Below are positions 1 to 9,024 of a DNA stretch of 64,000 bases, one piece after another. How positions within the stretch are numbered: the stretch's first letter is position 1; every line of letters begins with the position of its first letter. This stretch comes from Cocleimonas flava (lineage in GTDB: Bacteria; Pseudomonadota; Gammaproteobacteria; Thiotrichales; Thiotrichaceae), in assembly GCF_004339015.1 (NCBI RefSeq), contig NZ_SMFQ01000005.1, positions 310,001-374,000 on the forward strand, read 5' to 3'. The position numbers and the translations under genes were made by a program. The notes under the pieces were generated by a model, which ran no database searches, was not told the origin of the DNA, and was given only the letters and a program-made list of their open reading frames with translations.

Positions 1-187
1 CGACATAGAACTTACACAGTCTTTGTATGGTTTTACGGATTTTTTTCTGTTTCCCTTCCTGATCCTTAACAAAAACAACAATCAAAACAGCATGAATGAC
101 GGGAAAGAATGCGCCCACAGTAAATACAATATAACTAATGCCTGCAGCGATAATCCGCCAGTAATGGTTGAGAGATAGAATCTTCAA
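1..187 (-). CDS. Lysophospholipid acyltransferase-like protein (partial, N-terminal part)
   Basis: An open minus-strand frame runs off the left edge. It encodes about 62 residues beginning LKILSLNHYWRIIAAG, then a hydrophobic segment (about residues 14-40) and a basic stretch ending IRKTIQRLCKFYV. This resembles the N-terminal membrane segment of 1-acylglycerol-3-phosphate acyltransferase-like proteins found in aryl polyene clusters. The catalytic HX4D motif would lie outside the window. No ATG is available in frame downstream of an in-frame stop near 213. The likely start is TTG at 187, with no clear ribosome binding site, 43 bases after the chorismatase stop, so the gene is probably translated from the same mRNA. 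The family call rests on hydrophobic pattern and context. Confidence 0.5.
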   Translation of the reverse strand, partial: MKILSLNHYWRIIAAGISYIVFTVGAFFPVIHAVLIVVFVKDQEGKQKKIRKTIQRLCKFYV

Positions 188-230
188 GGATTTATCTGGG
201 AATAAATAGAAGGACGTTTAAAGTCAAACA

Positions 231-1181
231 CTAAGCGCAATAGCATTCAACTTCGACAAGCAAGTTAGAACGGCAAATATCGGCAATCGTGTAGATTTTC
301 GCCGCATCGGGAAAATCTTTATCTAATGATTTTTTTGATTCTTCCAGGCAAGATTTATTTCGCAGATACACTTTCATGGTTTGAATCGAATCAACTTCGT
401 AGCCGGTTTTTTCCAGCAAGTGGAAAATATTATCTTTTGTGATTTGTAGTTGGGCGGCTAAATCACCCTCATGCAACGTCTCATGTCCAATGATACTAGC
501 CGTACCAGAGATAAATAACAGATTGCCTTTAGGATGTTCGAGGCTGGTTGCACGTGCAAAAGACGGACTACTGATACCATATTGACGCGGATACTGATAA
601 GCGTTCTGCTGTTTATTATTGGTATGGTGAATGCCCTTGTAAACGCTGGATATTGCGTATATCGTCATGCCGCCAGTGACATTTCCAACGGCAGTAGCTG
701 CTGGGAAATCAGCATCGTTTATGCCCGCCTGTTTAAATGCTTTGAGGCGACCATTACAAAATAATTTATAGTTTTCGTTATCGCCCAACCCTTTATTGAT
801 CGCAGGCACATAGTTCCAGAAACGTAACAGATTACGTTGTTCGGTTTGATTAATAAATGCTAATAACTCTGCATAAACAGACTCGGTTGCTGCCTCTAAG
901 TCTTCACATTCTTCTGCTGTTAAGCTAATAGAGGTAAACAAAAAACCTCCAGATTCAGACCACTTGCATAAGCCAGATATTCCGCTTATTACAGGCTCAT
1001 CTTTAATCTTCCATAATTCATGAACAAAATCGCTGGCATCGGTTCTACCGAGACCTGAAGGTATGTGATTTTGATTTTGACTTTGACGAGTGATCGGGCA
1101 ATCGAAACCAATAACAGCCAAATTCTGGGATTCTGCATTGAGTTGTTCTGCCGATGCACTCGAATAAGAATTAATAAGCAT
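231..1181 (-). CDS. Chorismatase, XanB2/FkbO/Hyg5 family
   Basis: Predicted to cleave chorismate to a hydroxybenzoate plus pyruvate. XanB2 of Xanthomonas makes 3- and 4-hydroxybenzoate for xanthomonadin and ubiquinone. The 316 residues match the family's usual length. Family hallmarks visible are FWNYVPAIN (near 120), PRQYGISSPSFARA (near 195), SGTASIIGHETLHEGD (near 225) and the C-terminal ICRSNLLVEVE, whose glutamate matches the catalytic one of FkbO. It is divergent from a carrier protein and an aryl-AMP ligase and is followed by an acyltransferase, the set expected for aryl polyene starter supply. Whether the product is 3- or 4-hydroxybenzoate cannot be read by eye. The Cys-Tyr-Cys-Ala tail is unusual. 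Confidence 0.85.
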   Translation of the reverse strand: MLINSYSSASAEQLNAESQNLAVIGFDCPITRQSQNQNHIPSGLGRTDASDFVHELWKIKDEPVISGISGLCKWSESGGFLFTSISLTAEECEDLEAATESVYAELLAFINQTEQRNLLRFWNYVPAINKGLGDNENYKLFCNGRLKAFKQAGINDADFPAATAVGNVTGGMTIYAISSVYKGIHHTNNKQQNAYQYPRQYGISSPSFARATSLEHPKGNLLFISGTASIIGHETLHEGDLAAQLQITKDNIFHLLEKTGYEVDSIQTMKVYLRNKSCLEESKKSLDKDFPDAAKIYTIADICRSNLLVEVECYCA

Positions 1182-1380
1182 TTTCTGTATTCTCTAGCGA
1201 AGAATGTTCATATTCAGCCGAACGAGGACTAAAACATGAAAAAGGTTTTAAATGGAAATTAGCTGCCACTAACAAATAGCTTAATTAATAAGCAGTCGAA
1301 AATAATAATCAAAAAATCATAGTAAATATTTAAAACTCACACCCTAGCGAAACGTGAATTTAGATGATTTATCAATAGAA

Positions 1381-1396
1381 TATAGTTTAAACTATA
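1381..1396. promoter_or_regulatory. Perfect 16-bp palindrome in the divergent pigment-gene promoter region
   Basis: TATAGTTTAAACTATA is a perfect inverted repeat 40 bases upstream of the carrier-protein start, in the 254-base region between the divergent chorismatase and carrier-protein genes. Position and symmetry suit an operator or overlapping -10 elements. A strong GAGGT ribosome binding site follows at 1426-1430. The regulator is unknown, and an AT-rich palindrome can occur by chance. Confidence 0.35.
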
Positions 1397-1435
1397 CCCT
1401 CAAAAAAATAAAGATGACTGTGAGTGAGGTAAATA

Positions 1436-1702
1436 GTGAGCGTACAAACTGAAGCCGAAAATAAAATGGCAACATTGCTGGTTGAAGTTCTGAATCTTGA
1501 AGATATCAGCGCTGAAGAAATCGATCCAAACGATCAGTTATTTGGTGATGGTCTGGGCCTGGATTCTATCGATGCATTGGAAATTGCACTGGCAATTTCT
1601 CAAGATTTTGGCGTTCAAATGAAAGCAGAAGATGAAAGCACTCGTGAAGCATTTGCGACCTTGAAAAGCCTTACTGATTTTGTCGGGAAAAATAAAGCTT
1701 AA
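1436..1702 (+). CDS. Acyl carrier protein of an aryl polyene/xanthomonadin-type locus
   Basis: An 88-residue acyl carrier protein. The phosphopantetheine attachment site is the serine in GLGLDSIDALE (near residue 42), surrounded by the acidic helix typical of carrier proteins. The GTG start at 1436 is chosen because GAGGT lies 6 bases upstream. The gene is followed 30 bases later by an AMP-ligase, so the pair matches XanC and XanA2 of Xanthomonas, where 3-hydroxybenzoate is activated and loaded on a dedicated carrier. This is not the fatty-acid acpP, which normally sits between fabG and fabF. Pathway assignment is by context. Confidence 0.85.
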   Translation: MSVQTEAENKMATLLVEVLNLEDISAEEIDPNDQLFGDGLGLDSIDALEIALAISQDFGVQMKAEDESTREAFATLKSLTDFVGKNKA

Positions 1703-1732
1703 CTAGCAAATCAGACATAATAGCTTCATGTT

Positions 1733-3103
1733 ATGACTAGAAAAACATTCCCGCTAACGAACCGTAATCTACGTGATAATTTTGCCTATCTAACTCAAGA
1801 TAACAAAACCACTGGAGACACTAAGGGATTTGTTAGCGCGCAACGCTTTATCGATACTGTTGTCGCATTATCAAAACAATTACCCAGCGACAAACAACAC
1901 ATCATTAATTTATGCGGCAATCGCTATTTATTTACTGTGGTGCTTTGCGCAAGCGTTTTAAAAAACCAAGTCAATTTATTACCGTCTAACAGAAATATAG
2001 CCACACAAAAACGACTCTCAGAACGCTATAACAATACTTATGTTATTCATGATGGCTCAGAAACTGATCCTGATTTATTAGCGATTGATCTCGATAAAGA
2101 AGGTATTTCTGACATTCAAACAGTCAACGAAATACCTGAAATTGATGTTGATCAACTCGCTGCCATTAGCTTTACATCGGGCTCCACAGGGGATGCAAAA
2201 CCCAATGAGAAAATCTGGAGAACCTTTGTCGACAGCACCATAATTAACAGTCATTACATGTTGCCAAAATCAACTGAAACCATTCAACTTCTGGCAACAG
2301 TTCCCGCTCAACACATGTGGGGCCTTGAGACATCGGTGTTGATGGCGTTGTTTGCAAACATCTGCGTGGTCGATTCAAAACCCTTATTTCCACAAGATAT
2401 CCAGACCTTAATTGAGACGCTACCTGCACCTCGCATGATGGTTTCTACTCCCGTGCATTTACGTGCGGTAGTAGGCAGCAATCTGAAATTCCCAAAACTT
2501 GAAACTGTGCTATGTGCGACCTCACCGTTGACTCAGGAACTCGCGACTCAAGTTGAAGCGTTATTTAGTACACAAATGCGCGAGGTGTATGGTTGTAGCG
2601 AGATCGGCTCAATGGCTATCAGAGAAACAGCCCACACGGATATCTGGGATAAATTTGATGGAATTCATTTTGATCAACAAACATCAAATCAAATACTTGC
2701 GCATACCGAACATGTTAAAGAATCTGCAACATTAGGCGACTTTATAGAACTATTGAACGAGCAGCAATTTCGTCTAAAGGGTCGTACTGACGATATGATT
2801 GATATTGCTGGCAAGCGTGGCTCTTTAAATGAAATTAACAAAGTACTGCTTTCTTTTCCTGAACTGATTGATGGCATCGTTTTCTTTCCACCACAGGATC
2901 GCCCTATTCCGCGATTAGTAGCAATTGTTGCAATTAAAGATGGGATATCAAAGAAACAACTTGCTGACCATTTTCGTGAATATTTAGACCCTGCTTTTAT
3001 TCCTCGTCCCATTATTCAAGTTGAGAAACTACCGAGAGAAGAAAACGGCAAACTACCCAAACAAGCATTGCTTCGTTTTTATCAGGAACTTATTAAAAAC
3101 TAG
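1733..3103 (+). CDS. Aryl-AMP ligase / hydroxybenzoate:ACP ligase-like (XanA2-like)
   Basis: A member of the adenylate-forming (ANL) superfamily. The phosphate-binding loop is TSGSTGDAKP (near residues 148-158), the A5-like region is EVYGCSEIGS (near 280), and the C-terminal hinge and lysine region contains RLKGRTDDMIDIAGKR and ENGKLPKQ. At 456 residues it is shorter than fatty acyl-CoA ligases and fits the short AMP-ligases of aryl polyene clusters. It should activate the hydroxybenzoate made by the divergent chorismatase and pass it to the carrier protein encoded just upstream. Substrate is inferred from context. A hairpin terminator follows at once. Confidence 0.8.
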   Translation: MTRKTFPLTNRNLRDNFAYLTQDNKTTGDTKGFVSAQRFIDTVVALSKQLPSDKQHIINLCGNRYLFTVVLCASVLKNQVNLLPSNRNIATQKRLSERYNNTYVIHDGSETDPDLLAIDLDKEGISDIQTVNEIPEIDVDQLAAISFTSGSTGDAKPNEKIWRTFVDSTIINSHYMLPKSTETIQLLATVPAQHMWGLETSVLMALFANICVVDSKPLFPQDIQTLIETLPAPRMMVSTPVHLRAVVGSNLKFPKLETVLCATSPLTQELATQVEALFSTQMREVYGCSEIGSMAIRETAHTDIWDKFDGIHFDQQTSNQILAHTEHVKESATLGDFIELLNEQQFRLKGRTDDMIDIAGKRGSLNEINKVLLSFPELIDGIVFFPPQDRPIPRLVAIVAIKDGISKKQLADHFREYLDPAFIPRPIIQVEKLPREENGKLPKQALLRFYQELIKN

Positions 3104-3131
3104 AAAAGACACTTAGGAAGAGTGTCTTTTT
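3104..3131 (+). terminator. Rho-independent terminator after the AMP-ligase gene
   Basis: A perfect 10-bp stem, AAAAGACACT and AGTGTCTTTT, with a 7-base loop, begins immediately after the stop codon and is followed by a T-run. A copy of the C-rich dispersed repeat lies 13 bases further on. Confidence 0.85.
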
Positions 3132-3143
3132 AGAGCTCAAAGT

Positions 3144-3171
3144 CACCCCCCTACTTTAAGGCAGTTTTTTT
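3144..3171 (+). repeat. C-rich dispersed repeat, copy 1
   Basis: CACCCCCCTACTTT is followed by AAGGCAG and a T-tract. The core is shared with about 13 other copies in the window. This one lies downstream of a gene that already has a good hairpin terminator, so it is not needed for termination. Confidence 0.75.
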
Positions 3172-3274
3172 ATCGTTTACTCTGACTAATTATTTTGTTT
3201 CATTTTTGTTCTCTTTTTGAATAATATCTGTAATAATAAAGTCATCCCAATCAGAAACTCATTGTCGAACAGTC

Positions 3275-4948
3275 ATGCTTTCACATATCTATTTAAAAGA
3301 TTTTGCCATTATTGAAAAACTCGATTTAGAGCTAAAGTCAGGCATGACTGCGCTCACCGGTGAAACGGGCGCTGGTAAATCGATTCTGATTGATGCGATT
3401 GGACTTGTGTTAGGCGATCGTGCAGATAGTGGCGTTGTTCGTCATGGCGCTGATAAAGCCGAAATCACATTAAGTGTGGATATTGAAGACACTCCATCTG
3501 CCCTACTTTGGTTGCAAGAACAAGAACTAGCAAATGAAAACGATGAAGAGAATCAATGCATATTGCGCCGGGTTATTTCATCTAACGGTAAATCACGAGC
3601 CTGGATTAATGGATCGCCCTGCAATCTAACTCTATTAAGACAACTGGGTGAACAACTCGTCGATATACATGGTCAACATGAACATCAATCGTTGATGAAA
3701 AAAGATATGCAGCGAACCATGTTAGATGATTACGCCAGCAATGAATCTCTTAGAAAAAGCGTAAAGAAAAAATTTCAAGAGTGGAAATCTCTTAAAACTA
3801 AACTGGAAAACCTTCAAGGTGCAAATAGTGATCATCAGGCAAAACTGGATTTACTGCGTTTTCAAACTCAGGAGCTGGATGATTTACAACTCACAGAAAA
3901 TGAAGCACAACAGTTAGACGAAGAGCACTCTAAACTCTCCAATGCTGGTCAACTACTCGATGCAAGTTCGCAAAGCATTATGCAACTTTACGATGACGAC
4001 GATAAATCAATCTATTCGGCCATCAGTGGAGTAACCCATCAATTAGAGTCTTTAAATCAACTGGATAGCGCGTTATCTGAACCTTTAGAGATGCTACAAA
4101 ATGCGCAAATACAAATTCAGGAAGCCACTGACTTATTGCGTCGCTACAACGAAAGCGTTGGACTAGATCCAGAGCGTTTACATTGGGTAAATCAACGCCT
4201 ATCGACATTGCACGATTTAGCACGTAAACACCAAACTGTCCCCGAAGAGTTATTCGCTAAATGGCAAATTCTGCATGAAGAATTACAATCTTTAGACAGT
4301 GACGAATATGATCTTGATGCATTACAAGAAAAGCTCAATCTAGCTGAAACAGCTTATTTAGAAGCTGCTTCAAAATTAAGTGACAGCAGAAACAAGTCTG
4401 GCAAAAAACTAGCCAAGGGCGTCACTAGCGCTATGCAAGAATTAGGCATGGAAGGTGGCATATTTGCCATTGCTATTGAAAAAACCGAAAGTTTCAATGC
4501 ACATGGTAATGATCATGTTGAATTTCAAGTGAGCGGTAATCCAGGCCAACCTCTAAAATCTCTTATTAAAGTAGCTTCTGGAGGAGAACTGTCTAGAATT
4601 TCATTGGCTATTCAAATGATAGCAGCTCAGCGAATTACGCTTCCTGCACTCATATTTGATGAGGTAGATAGTGGTATTGGGGGTGGTATTGCAGAGGTTG
4701 TTGGACAACAACTCAGAAATCTGGGCCACAACAGACAAGTATTATGTGTTACTCACTTACCTCAAGTAGCCTCGCAGGCGCACAACCACTATCAAGTCAC
4801 CAAGATAAAAGGCAATGACAAAACATCCACAGGGATGTTGGTTTTGAATGGCGAGCAACGCGTTAAGGAAGTTGCGCGCATGATGGGTGGAATAGAAATT
4901 ACCGAATCCACACTCAATCTGGCAAAAGAGATGTTAACCACTGCATAA
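3275..4948 (+). CDS. recN: DNA repair protein RecN
   Basis: An SMC-like ATPase used in double-strand break repair. The 557-residue protein has the family's normal length. It shows Walker A GETGAGKSILIDAI (near residue 30), long coiled-coil arms (about 150-370), the ABC signature region VASGGELSRISLAIQ (near 432), Walker B ALIFDEVDSGIGG (near 455) and the H-loop CVTHLPQVASQAH. It is a single gene with its own upstream region. Its last 35 bases overlap the convergent gene. No SOS box was confirmed by eye, although LexA control is common in other bacteria. Confidence 0.97.
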   Translation: MLSHIYLKDFAIIEKLDLELKSGMTALTGETGAGKSILIDAIGLVLGDRADSGVVRHGADKAEITLSVDIEDTPSALLWLQEQELANENDEENQCILRRVISSNGKSRAWINGSPCNLTLLRQLGEQLVDIHGQHEHQSLMKKDMQRTMLDDYASNESLRKSVKKKFQEWKSLKTKLENLQGANSDHQAKLDLLRFQTQELDDLQLTENEAQQLDEEHSKLSNAGQLLDASSQSIMQLYDDDDKSIYSAISGVTHQLESLNQLDSALSEPLEMLQNAQIQIQEATDLLRRYNESVGLDPERLHWVNQRLSTLHDLARKHQTVPEELFAKWQILHEELQSLDSDEYDLDALQEKLNLAETAYLEAASKLSDSRNKSGKKLAKGVTSAMQELGMEGGIFAIAIEKTESFNAHGNDHVEFQVSGNPGQPLKSLIKVASGGELSRISLAIQMIAAQRITLPALIFDEVDSGIGGGIAEVVGQQLRNLGHNRQVLCVTHLPQVASQAHNHYQVTKIKGNDKTSTGMLVLNGEQRVKEVARMMGGIEITESTLNLAKEMLTTA

Positions 4949-6542
4949 CACCACCTTTTTCTTTTTCTGCCGATGATGTCTTGGTAGCTTTAGTCGTGTT
5001 TTCAGGAAGCACGATCTTCTTAGGTTTGTTCTTTTGCTGGTTAGTATCAGTCGCTATTTTTGCTACTTGCTTATCTTCAGCTTGTTTGTCAGCAGCATCT
5101 TCATCTATTTTATCTAAACTGCCATTTGCCACTGCATTTTCTATCGAGTTTTCTATTACCTCATCTATTTCCTGTGCAACAGTATCTGTATCTTCATTTT
5201 TCTCGGGAGGTAACGATGAAAGATCACCATCAAAAAGAACCACTACTTCAGGCTCATCAGGCAGTTCATCTTTCGCTGCTAGCTTAGGTGTTTTATCTTT
5301 AACCCCATCATTTTTATCTAAATAATCAAGTATTCCATCACCGTCGCTGTCTTTTGTTCCACCCTCTTCTTTGGTTAAGCGACTGTCTCCATCATCATTG
5401 CCATCCAGGTAGTTTGGCACACCATCTTGATCGGTATCATCGTTGATCGCAGTCCCATCGTTATTGATATCTTCAAACTTTGTCAAAATGCCATCATTGT
5501 CATCATCTTCGTCTAAAGCATCAATAATGCCGTCTCGGTCCGAGTCTTGTGGTGAATTTATATCCATTCCGACTTCTATCGCATCAGAAACTTTGTCTCC
5601 ATCTGTATCACGTTTCATGATATCAGTACCCAAAATCAGCTCTTGAGAATCTAATAGCCCATCATTATCAGTATCGGTATAACGATTCACTTCTACTTTC
5701 TGTTTCTGTATTTTTTTAGGAAGAACAACGACTTTTGATTTTTCCTTAGTACCAGTGCTTTCACTCAAAGTTTTTTTGTTATTTGGCACTACTTCGGAAG
5801 CTTCAGTTTTTGGTGACGCTGCAACGAGTTCCTTATTATTTTTCTCAGAGCTTTCACTTAATGCTTTGGACGTTGATTCTACAATTGTTTTATTAGTTGG
5901 CTTTGAGGTACCGGCAGGCTTTGTAGCATTAGAAACCACTGCATTTTGTTTTTTATAGTTCGGGTCTAGATAATCAGCAATACCATCATTATTATAATCT
6001 GGAAGTTTAAGGTTATCGTTAATCCCATCTCCATTTTTGTCCACAGCCCCTGGACGTGATGCATCAAAGGCATCGTCAATACCATCGAGATTTTTATCTT
6101 GATTTAAGAAGCCTGCCTCAACACCATCAGCTAGGCCATCGTTGTCTGAGTCAGGGTCTAAATAATCGACAATACCATCTTTATCAGTATCGTTTTTGCT
6201 CTCAAGAAATGTCGGCAAACCATCGTTGTCATCGTCATAATCTAAGGCATCTATGCGATTATCATTATCACTGTCGAGTGGCTTGTTTACATTATCACCG
6301 ACTTCGATACCATCATTAATACCATCACCATCTGTATCTGCAAGATATGCTTCAGTACCCAGTTTTTCTTCCTGTAGATCGGTTAGTCCATCACCATCAC
6401 TATCTTTATCGATATTGGCAGCACTCAATACTTGAGGAGCAGCAATCGAGAGCAGAGCAAATAACGTTATTTTATTTAAATATGGCAGTAAGTATCTTTT
6501 CTTGAAGAAAAAACAATGCAATTGTGCGAATGATAATTTCAC
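4914..6542 (-). CDS. Exported thrombospondin type 3 repeat protein (calcium-binding, acidic)
   Basis: A 542-residue protein with a probable signal peptide, whose hydrophobic core LFALLSIAAPQVLSA ends near residue 41. It has two blocks of calcium-binding D-x-D-x-D-G repeats (for example DSDGDGLTD, DTDGDGIND, DSDNDGLAD), at about 42-195 and 285-425. A Ser/Thr/Lys-rich linker separates them, and an acidic tail ends in VMQWLTSLLPD. Such repeats bind calcium in extracellular proteins, often in OmpA-like or adhesive proteins, but no OmpA, anchor or sorting domain is visible. The 3' end overlaps recN by 35 bases tail to tail. The specific function is unknown. Confidence 0.8.
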   Translation of the reverse strand: MKLSFAQLHCFFFKKRYLLPYLNKITLFALLSIAAPQVLSAANIDKDSDGDGLTDLQEEKLGTEAYLADTDGDGINDGIEVGDNVNKPLDSDNDNRIDALDYDDDNDGLPTFLESKNDTDKDGIVDYLDPDSDNDGLADGVEAGFLNQDKNLDGIDDAFDASRPGAVDKNGDGINDNLKLPDYNNDGIADYLDPNYKKQNAVVSNATKPAGTSKPTNKTIVESTSKALSESSEKNNKELVAASPKTEASEVVPNNKKTLSESTGTKEKSKVVVLPKKIQKQKVEVNRYTDTDNDGLLDSQELILGTDIMKRDTDGDKVSDAIEVGMDINSPQDSDRDGIIDALDEDDDNDGILTKFEDINNDGTAINDDTDQDGVPNYLDGNDDGDSRLTKEEGGTKDSDGDGILDYLDKNDGVKDKTPKLAAKDELPDEPEVVVLFDGDLSSLPPEKNEDTDTVAQEIDEVIENSIENAVANGSLDKIDEDAADKQAEDKQVAKIATDTNQQKNKPKKIVLPENTTKATKTSSAEKEKGGVMQWLTSLLPD

Positions 6543-6789
6543 AGATATCCCCTAGCAACTCATGCTTATAGCCGAGCTAAATTATTATAATTATGAGGAT
6601 AATGTTACATGGAACACCGGGAGATTCAAACTATTTCGGAGCAACGGCAGCTCTATTATTTGCCAAAAAAAAGCTGATAACAAATAGATAAAGAGGTCCT
6701 AACTTTGAGTGACATTTTGTGATCTACTGTTTAAAAATGTAAACGAAACTAATGCAGAGCTGAAATGTAGTTAAACATTCTAAAATAGA
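6543..6789. other. Non-coding stretch upstream of the thrombospondin-repeat gene
   Basis: AT-rich region between the start of the thrombospondin-repeat gene and the end of dgt, both on the minus strand. It should hold the promoter of the former. I see no repeat copy and no strong terminator hairpin. One tiny plus-strand frame (6602-6691, 29 codons) is present but has no independent support. Confidence 0.5.
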
Positions 6790-7938
6790 TTAAAAAACAT
6801 TGCCGTCTACACCAAACAGACGGGCATACTCTTTAGTGGCATATCGATCAGTCATTCCTGCAACATAATCAGCAATGACACGCGCCTGACCTGATAATCC
6901 TTCGTCTACTAGTGCATTCCGCGCTAGTTTCAAATGCCCCGGGGGAAGCAGTCTCAAGTCATGCATAAAAATATCAAAAAGTGCTTCTATTACCTGATGC
7001 GCTTTTCGAGTCATCCGATAAACCTTATGGTGAAAATACAGGTTCTCGCGTAAGTATTTTTTTAGCTCCTGATTATGCACCCTCATTTCATCACTAAAAC
7101 TAATGAGTTGCTCAGAATGCTTTCTAACATCTTCTATAGATTCCGGATTTACTTCAGCTATCTTTGCTCTACTGGTTTCAACAAGATCGACAACCTGCTC
7201 ACCGATCATGCGTCGAATGGTTTCGTGAACTCTTCGATTCCCCTTTAATTCTGGGTATTTCCACATGACTTTGTCATATTGAGTACTGAATAGCTGCATT
7301 TGTCTCATCTGCTCAATATTGATTAACCCGGAGCGAATACCATCATCTATATCATGATTATTATAGGCAATTTGATCAGCAATATTGGTTAACTGAGCTT
7401 CTAAGGAAGGCTGCTCCTTCTTAAGAAAGCGTTCACCAACATCACCTAAATTAGCGGCATTCTTTAATGAGCAATGCTTTAAAACCCCTTCGCGTGTTTC
7501 ATAGCAAAGATTTAATCCATTAAAATCAGCGTAATTCTTTTCCAGTTCATCAATGATACGCAAAGACTGTAGGTTATGTTCAAATCCACCGTAATCCTTC
7601 ATACAGGCATTCAGCGCATCTTGGCCAGCATGTCCAAAAGGAGTGTGACCGATATCATGAGCTAATGAAATAGCTTCTGTCAGGTCTTCATCCAAACTTA
7701 ATGTACGAGCAATAGAACGAGCAATTTGAGCGACTTCTAATGAGTGCGTCAACCTTGTCCGATACAAGTCACCTTCGTGATTAACGAACACCTGAGTTTT
7801 ATACTCAAGTCTTCTGAACCCTGTCGAATGAATGATTCGATCGCGATCTCGTTGAAATTCAGAACGATAAGTTGGAGCAGGTTCGGAAAATTTCCTGCCT
7901 TTACTAAATTCTGGACTGGCTGCGTAAGGAGCTTTCAT
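6790..7938 (-). CDS. dgt: dGTP triphosphohydrolase-like HD-domain protein
   Basis: Hydrolyses dGTP or other dNTPs to the nucleoside and triphosphate, limiting dNTP pools. The HD metal site is visible as THSLEVAQIARSIAR followed by LAHDIGHTPFGHAG (residues about 63-105), and the N-terminal RTEFxRDRDRIIHS-type motif appears as YRSEFQRDRDRIIHS. At 382 residues it is shorter than the E. coli enzyme and fits the dGTPase-like type 2 family. It lies 15 bases downstream of aroB, so it is probably the last gene of an aroK-aroB-dgt unit. In-vivo substrate preference is not readable. Confidence 0.92.
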   Translation of the reverse strand: MKAPYAASPEFSKGRKFSEPAPTYRSEFQRDRDRIIHSTGFRRLEYKTQVFVNHEGDLYRTRLTHSLEVAQIARSIARTLSLDEDLTEAISLAHDIGHTPFGHAGQDALNACMKDYGGFEHNLQSLRIIDELEKNYADFNGLNLCYETREGVLKHCSLKNAANLGDVGERFLKKEQPSLEAQLTNIADQIAYNNHDIDDGIRSGLINIEQMRQMQLFSTQYDKVMWKYPELKGNRRVHETIRRMIGEQVVDLVETSRAKIAEVNPESIEDVRKHSEQLISFSDEMRVHNQELKKYLRENLYFHHKVYRMTRKAHQVIEALFDIFMHDLRLLPPGHLKLARNALVDEGLSGQARVIADYVAGMTDRYATKEYARLFGVDGNVF

Positions 7939-7953
7939 TAATACCTTTTAGGT

Positions 7954-9024
7954 CTATGCGCCAAGCACGCGTAACAAAGCCTGCTTATCAAAATCACTGG
8001 ATATAATACTTTCACCTAGCGATTTCATTAAGACTAAGTGCAATACACCATCCTGTACTTTTTTATCAATAGACATTAGCTCACTGAAACGCTCAGGTGA
8101 TATCTCGGCAGGAGGGGCTATAGGCAAATTTGCTTTTTTAAGCAGAGTTTTCATGCTTGTAATATCGCTTTCTGAAAGCCACCCATGTTCTTTTGAAAGT
8201 TCAGCTGCCATTACCATGCCAGCAGAAATTGCCTCACCATGAAGCCAATTACCATAACCCATACCTGTTTCAATGGCATGACCAAAAGTATGCCCAAGAT
8301 TCAGTAGCGCTCTTTGACCTGTTTCTTTTTCATCTGCAGCTACGATTTTTGCTTTGTGTTCACAGGATTTAAAAATGGCATAAGCTAATGCCTCCTGATC
8401 TCGACTTAAGAGCTTTTCCATATTTTGATCTAGCCAATCAATAAAGTCTAAATCGTTGATGTAGCCATATTTAATAATTTCTGCAATCCCGGCACTTAGC
8501 TCTCTATCGTCCAAGGTATTTAAGGTATCTGTATCTATGATGACGCATTGGGGCTGATGAAAAGCGCCAATCATGTTCTTACCCAGAGGATGATTCACCC
8601 CTGTTTTACCACCTACAGATGAGTCGACCATCGATAATAAGGTAGTAGGAACTTGAATGAAGTTAATTCCACGCTGATAGGTTGCGGCGGCAAAACCAGA
8701 AATATCTCCTACCACCCCCCCACCTAGGGCCACTAATGTGGTTTTACGATCACAACGTGCCTGCAGCATTTCCGTATGAATTTGCCCAAGAGTTTCCGTT
8801 GTTTTATATTTTTCTCCATCAGGCAGAGTAATATCTGTTGTTGCAAAACCTTCTGTCATATTGTGGATTTTATCCAGATACAACGGAGCTACCGTTGTAT
8901 TAGAAACTATGGCGATAGACTGCCCTTTTATATAGGGCATGATTAATTCTGGTTTGTTTAATAAACCTGATCCAATAAAAATGGGATAACTACGATCTCC
9001 AAGATCAACATTTAATGTTTTCAT
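7954..9024 (-). CDS. aroB: 3-dehydroquinate synthase
   Basis: Converts DAHP to 3-dehydroquinate, the second step of the shikimate pathway, in the cytoplasm using NAD and a divalent metal. The 356-residue protein has the expected length. Family motifs seen are [23 protein letters not shown] (near residue 100), [20 protein letters not shown] and the metal-binding [12 protein letters not shown] (near 245). It overlaps the aroK stop by 4 bases, a translational-coupling arrangement, and is followed by dgt. Chorismate made by this pathway is also the substrate of the chorismatase at the left of the window. Confidence 0.97.
   Translation of the reverse strand: MKTLNVDLGDRSYPIFIGSGLLNKPELIMPYIKGQSIAIVSNTTVAPLYLDKIHNMTEGFATTDITLPDGEKYKTTETLGQIHTEMLQARCDRKTTLVALGGGVVGDISGFAAATYQRGINFIQVPTTLLSMVDSSVGGKTGVNHPLGKNMIGAFHQPQCVIIDTDTLNTLDDRELSAGIAEIIKYGYINDLDFIDWLDQNMEKLLSRDQEALAYAIFKSCEHKAKIVAADEKETGQRALLNLGHTFGHAIETGMGYGNWLHGEAISAGMVMAAELSKEHGWLSESDITSMKTLLKKANLPIAPPAEISPERFSELMSIDKKVQDGVLHLVLMKSLGESIISSDFDKQALLRVLGA

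Noticed and set aside
6602-6691. 29-codon frame with an upstream GAGGATA
   Set aside because: Too short and without homology or conserved context, so chance is the simplest explanation.
8711-8725. C-rich stretch CCACCCCCCCACC inside aroB, resembling the dispersed repeat
   Set aside because: It encodes the invariant GGGVVGD of AroB. The TACTT core and the T-tract are missing, so protein constraint explains it.
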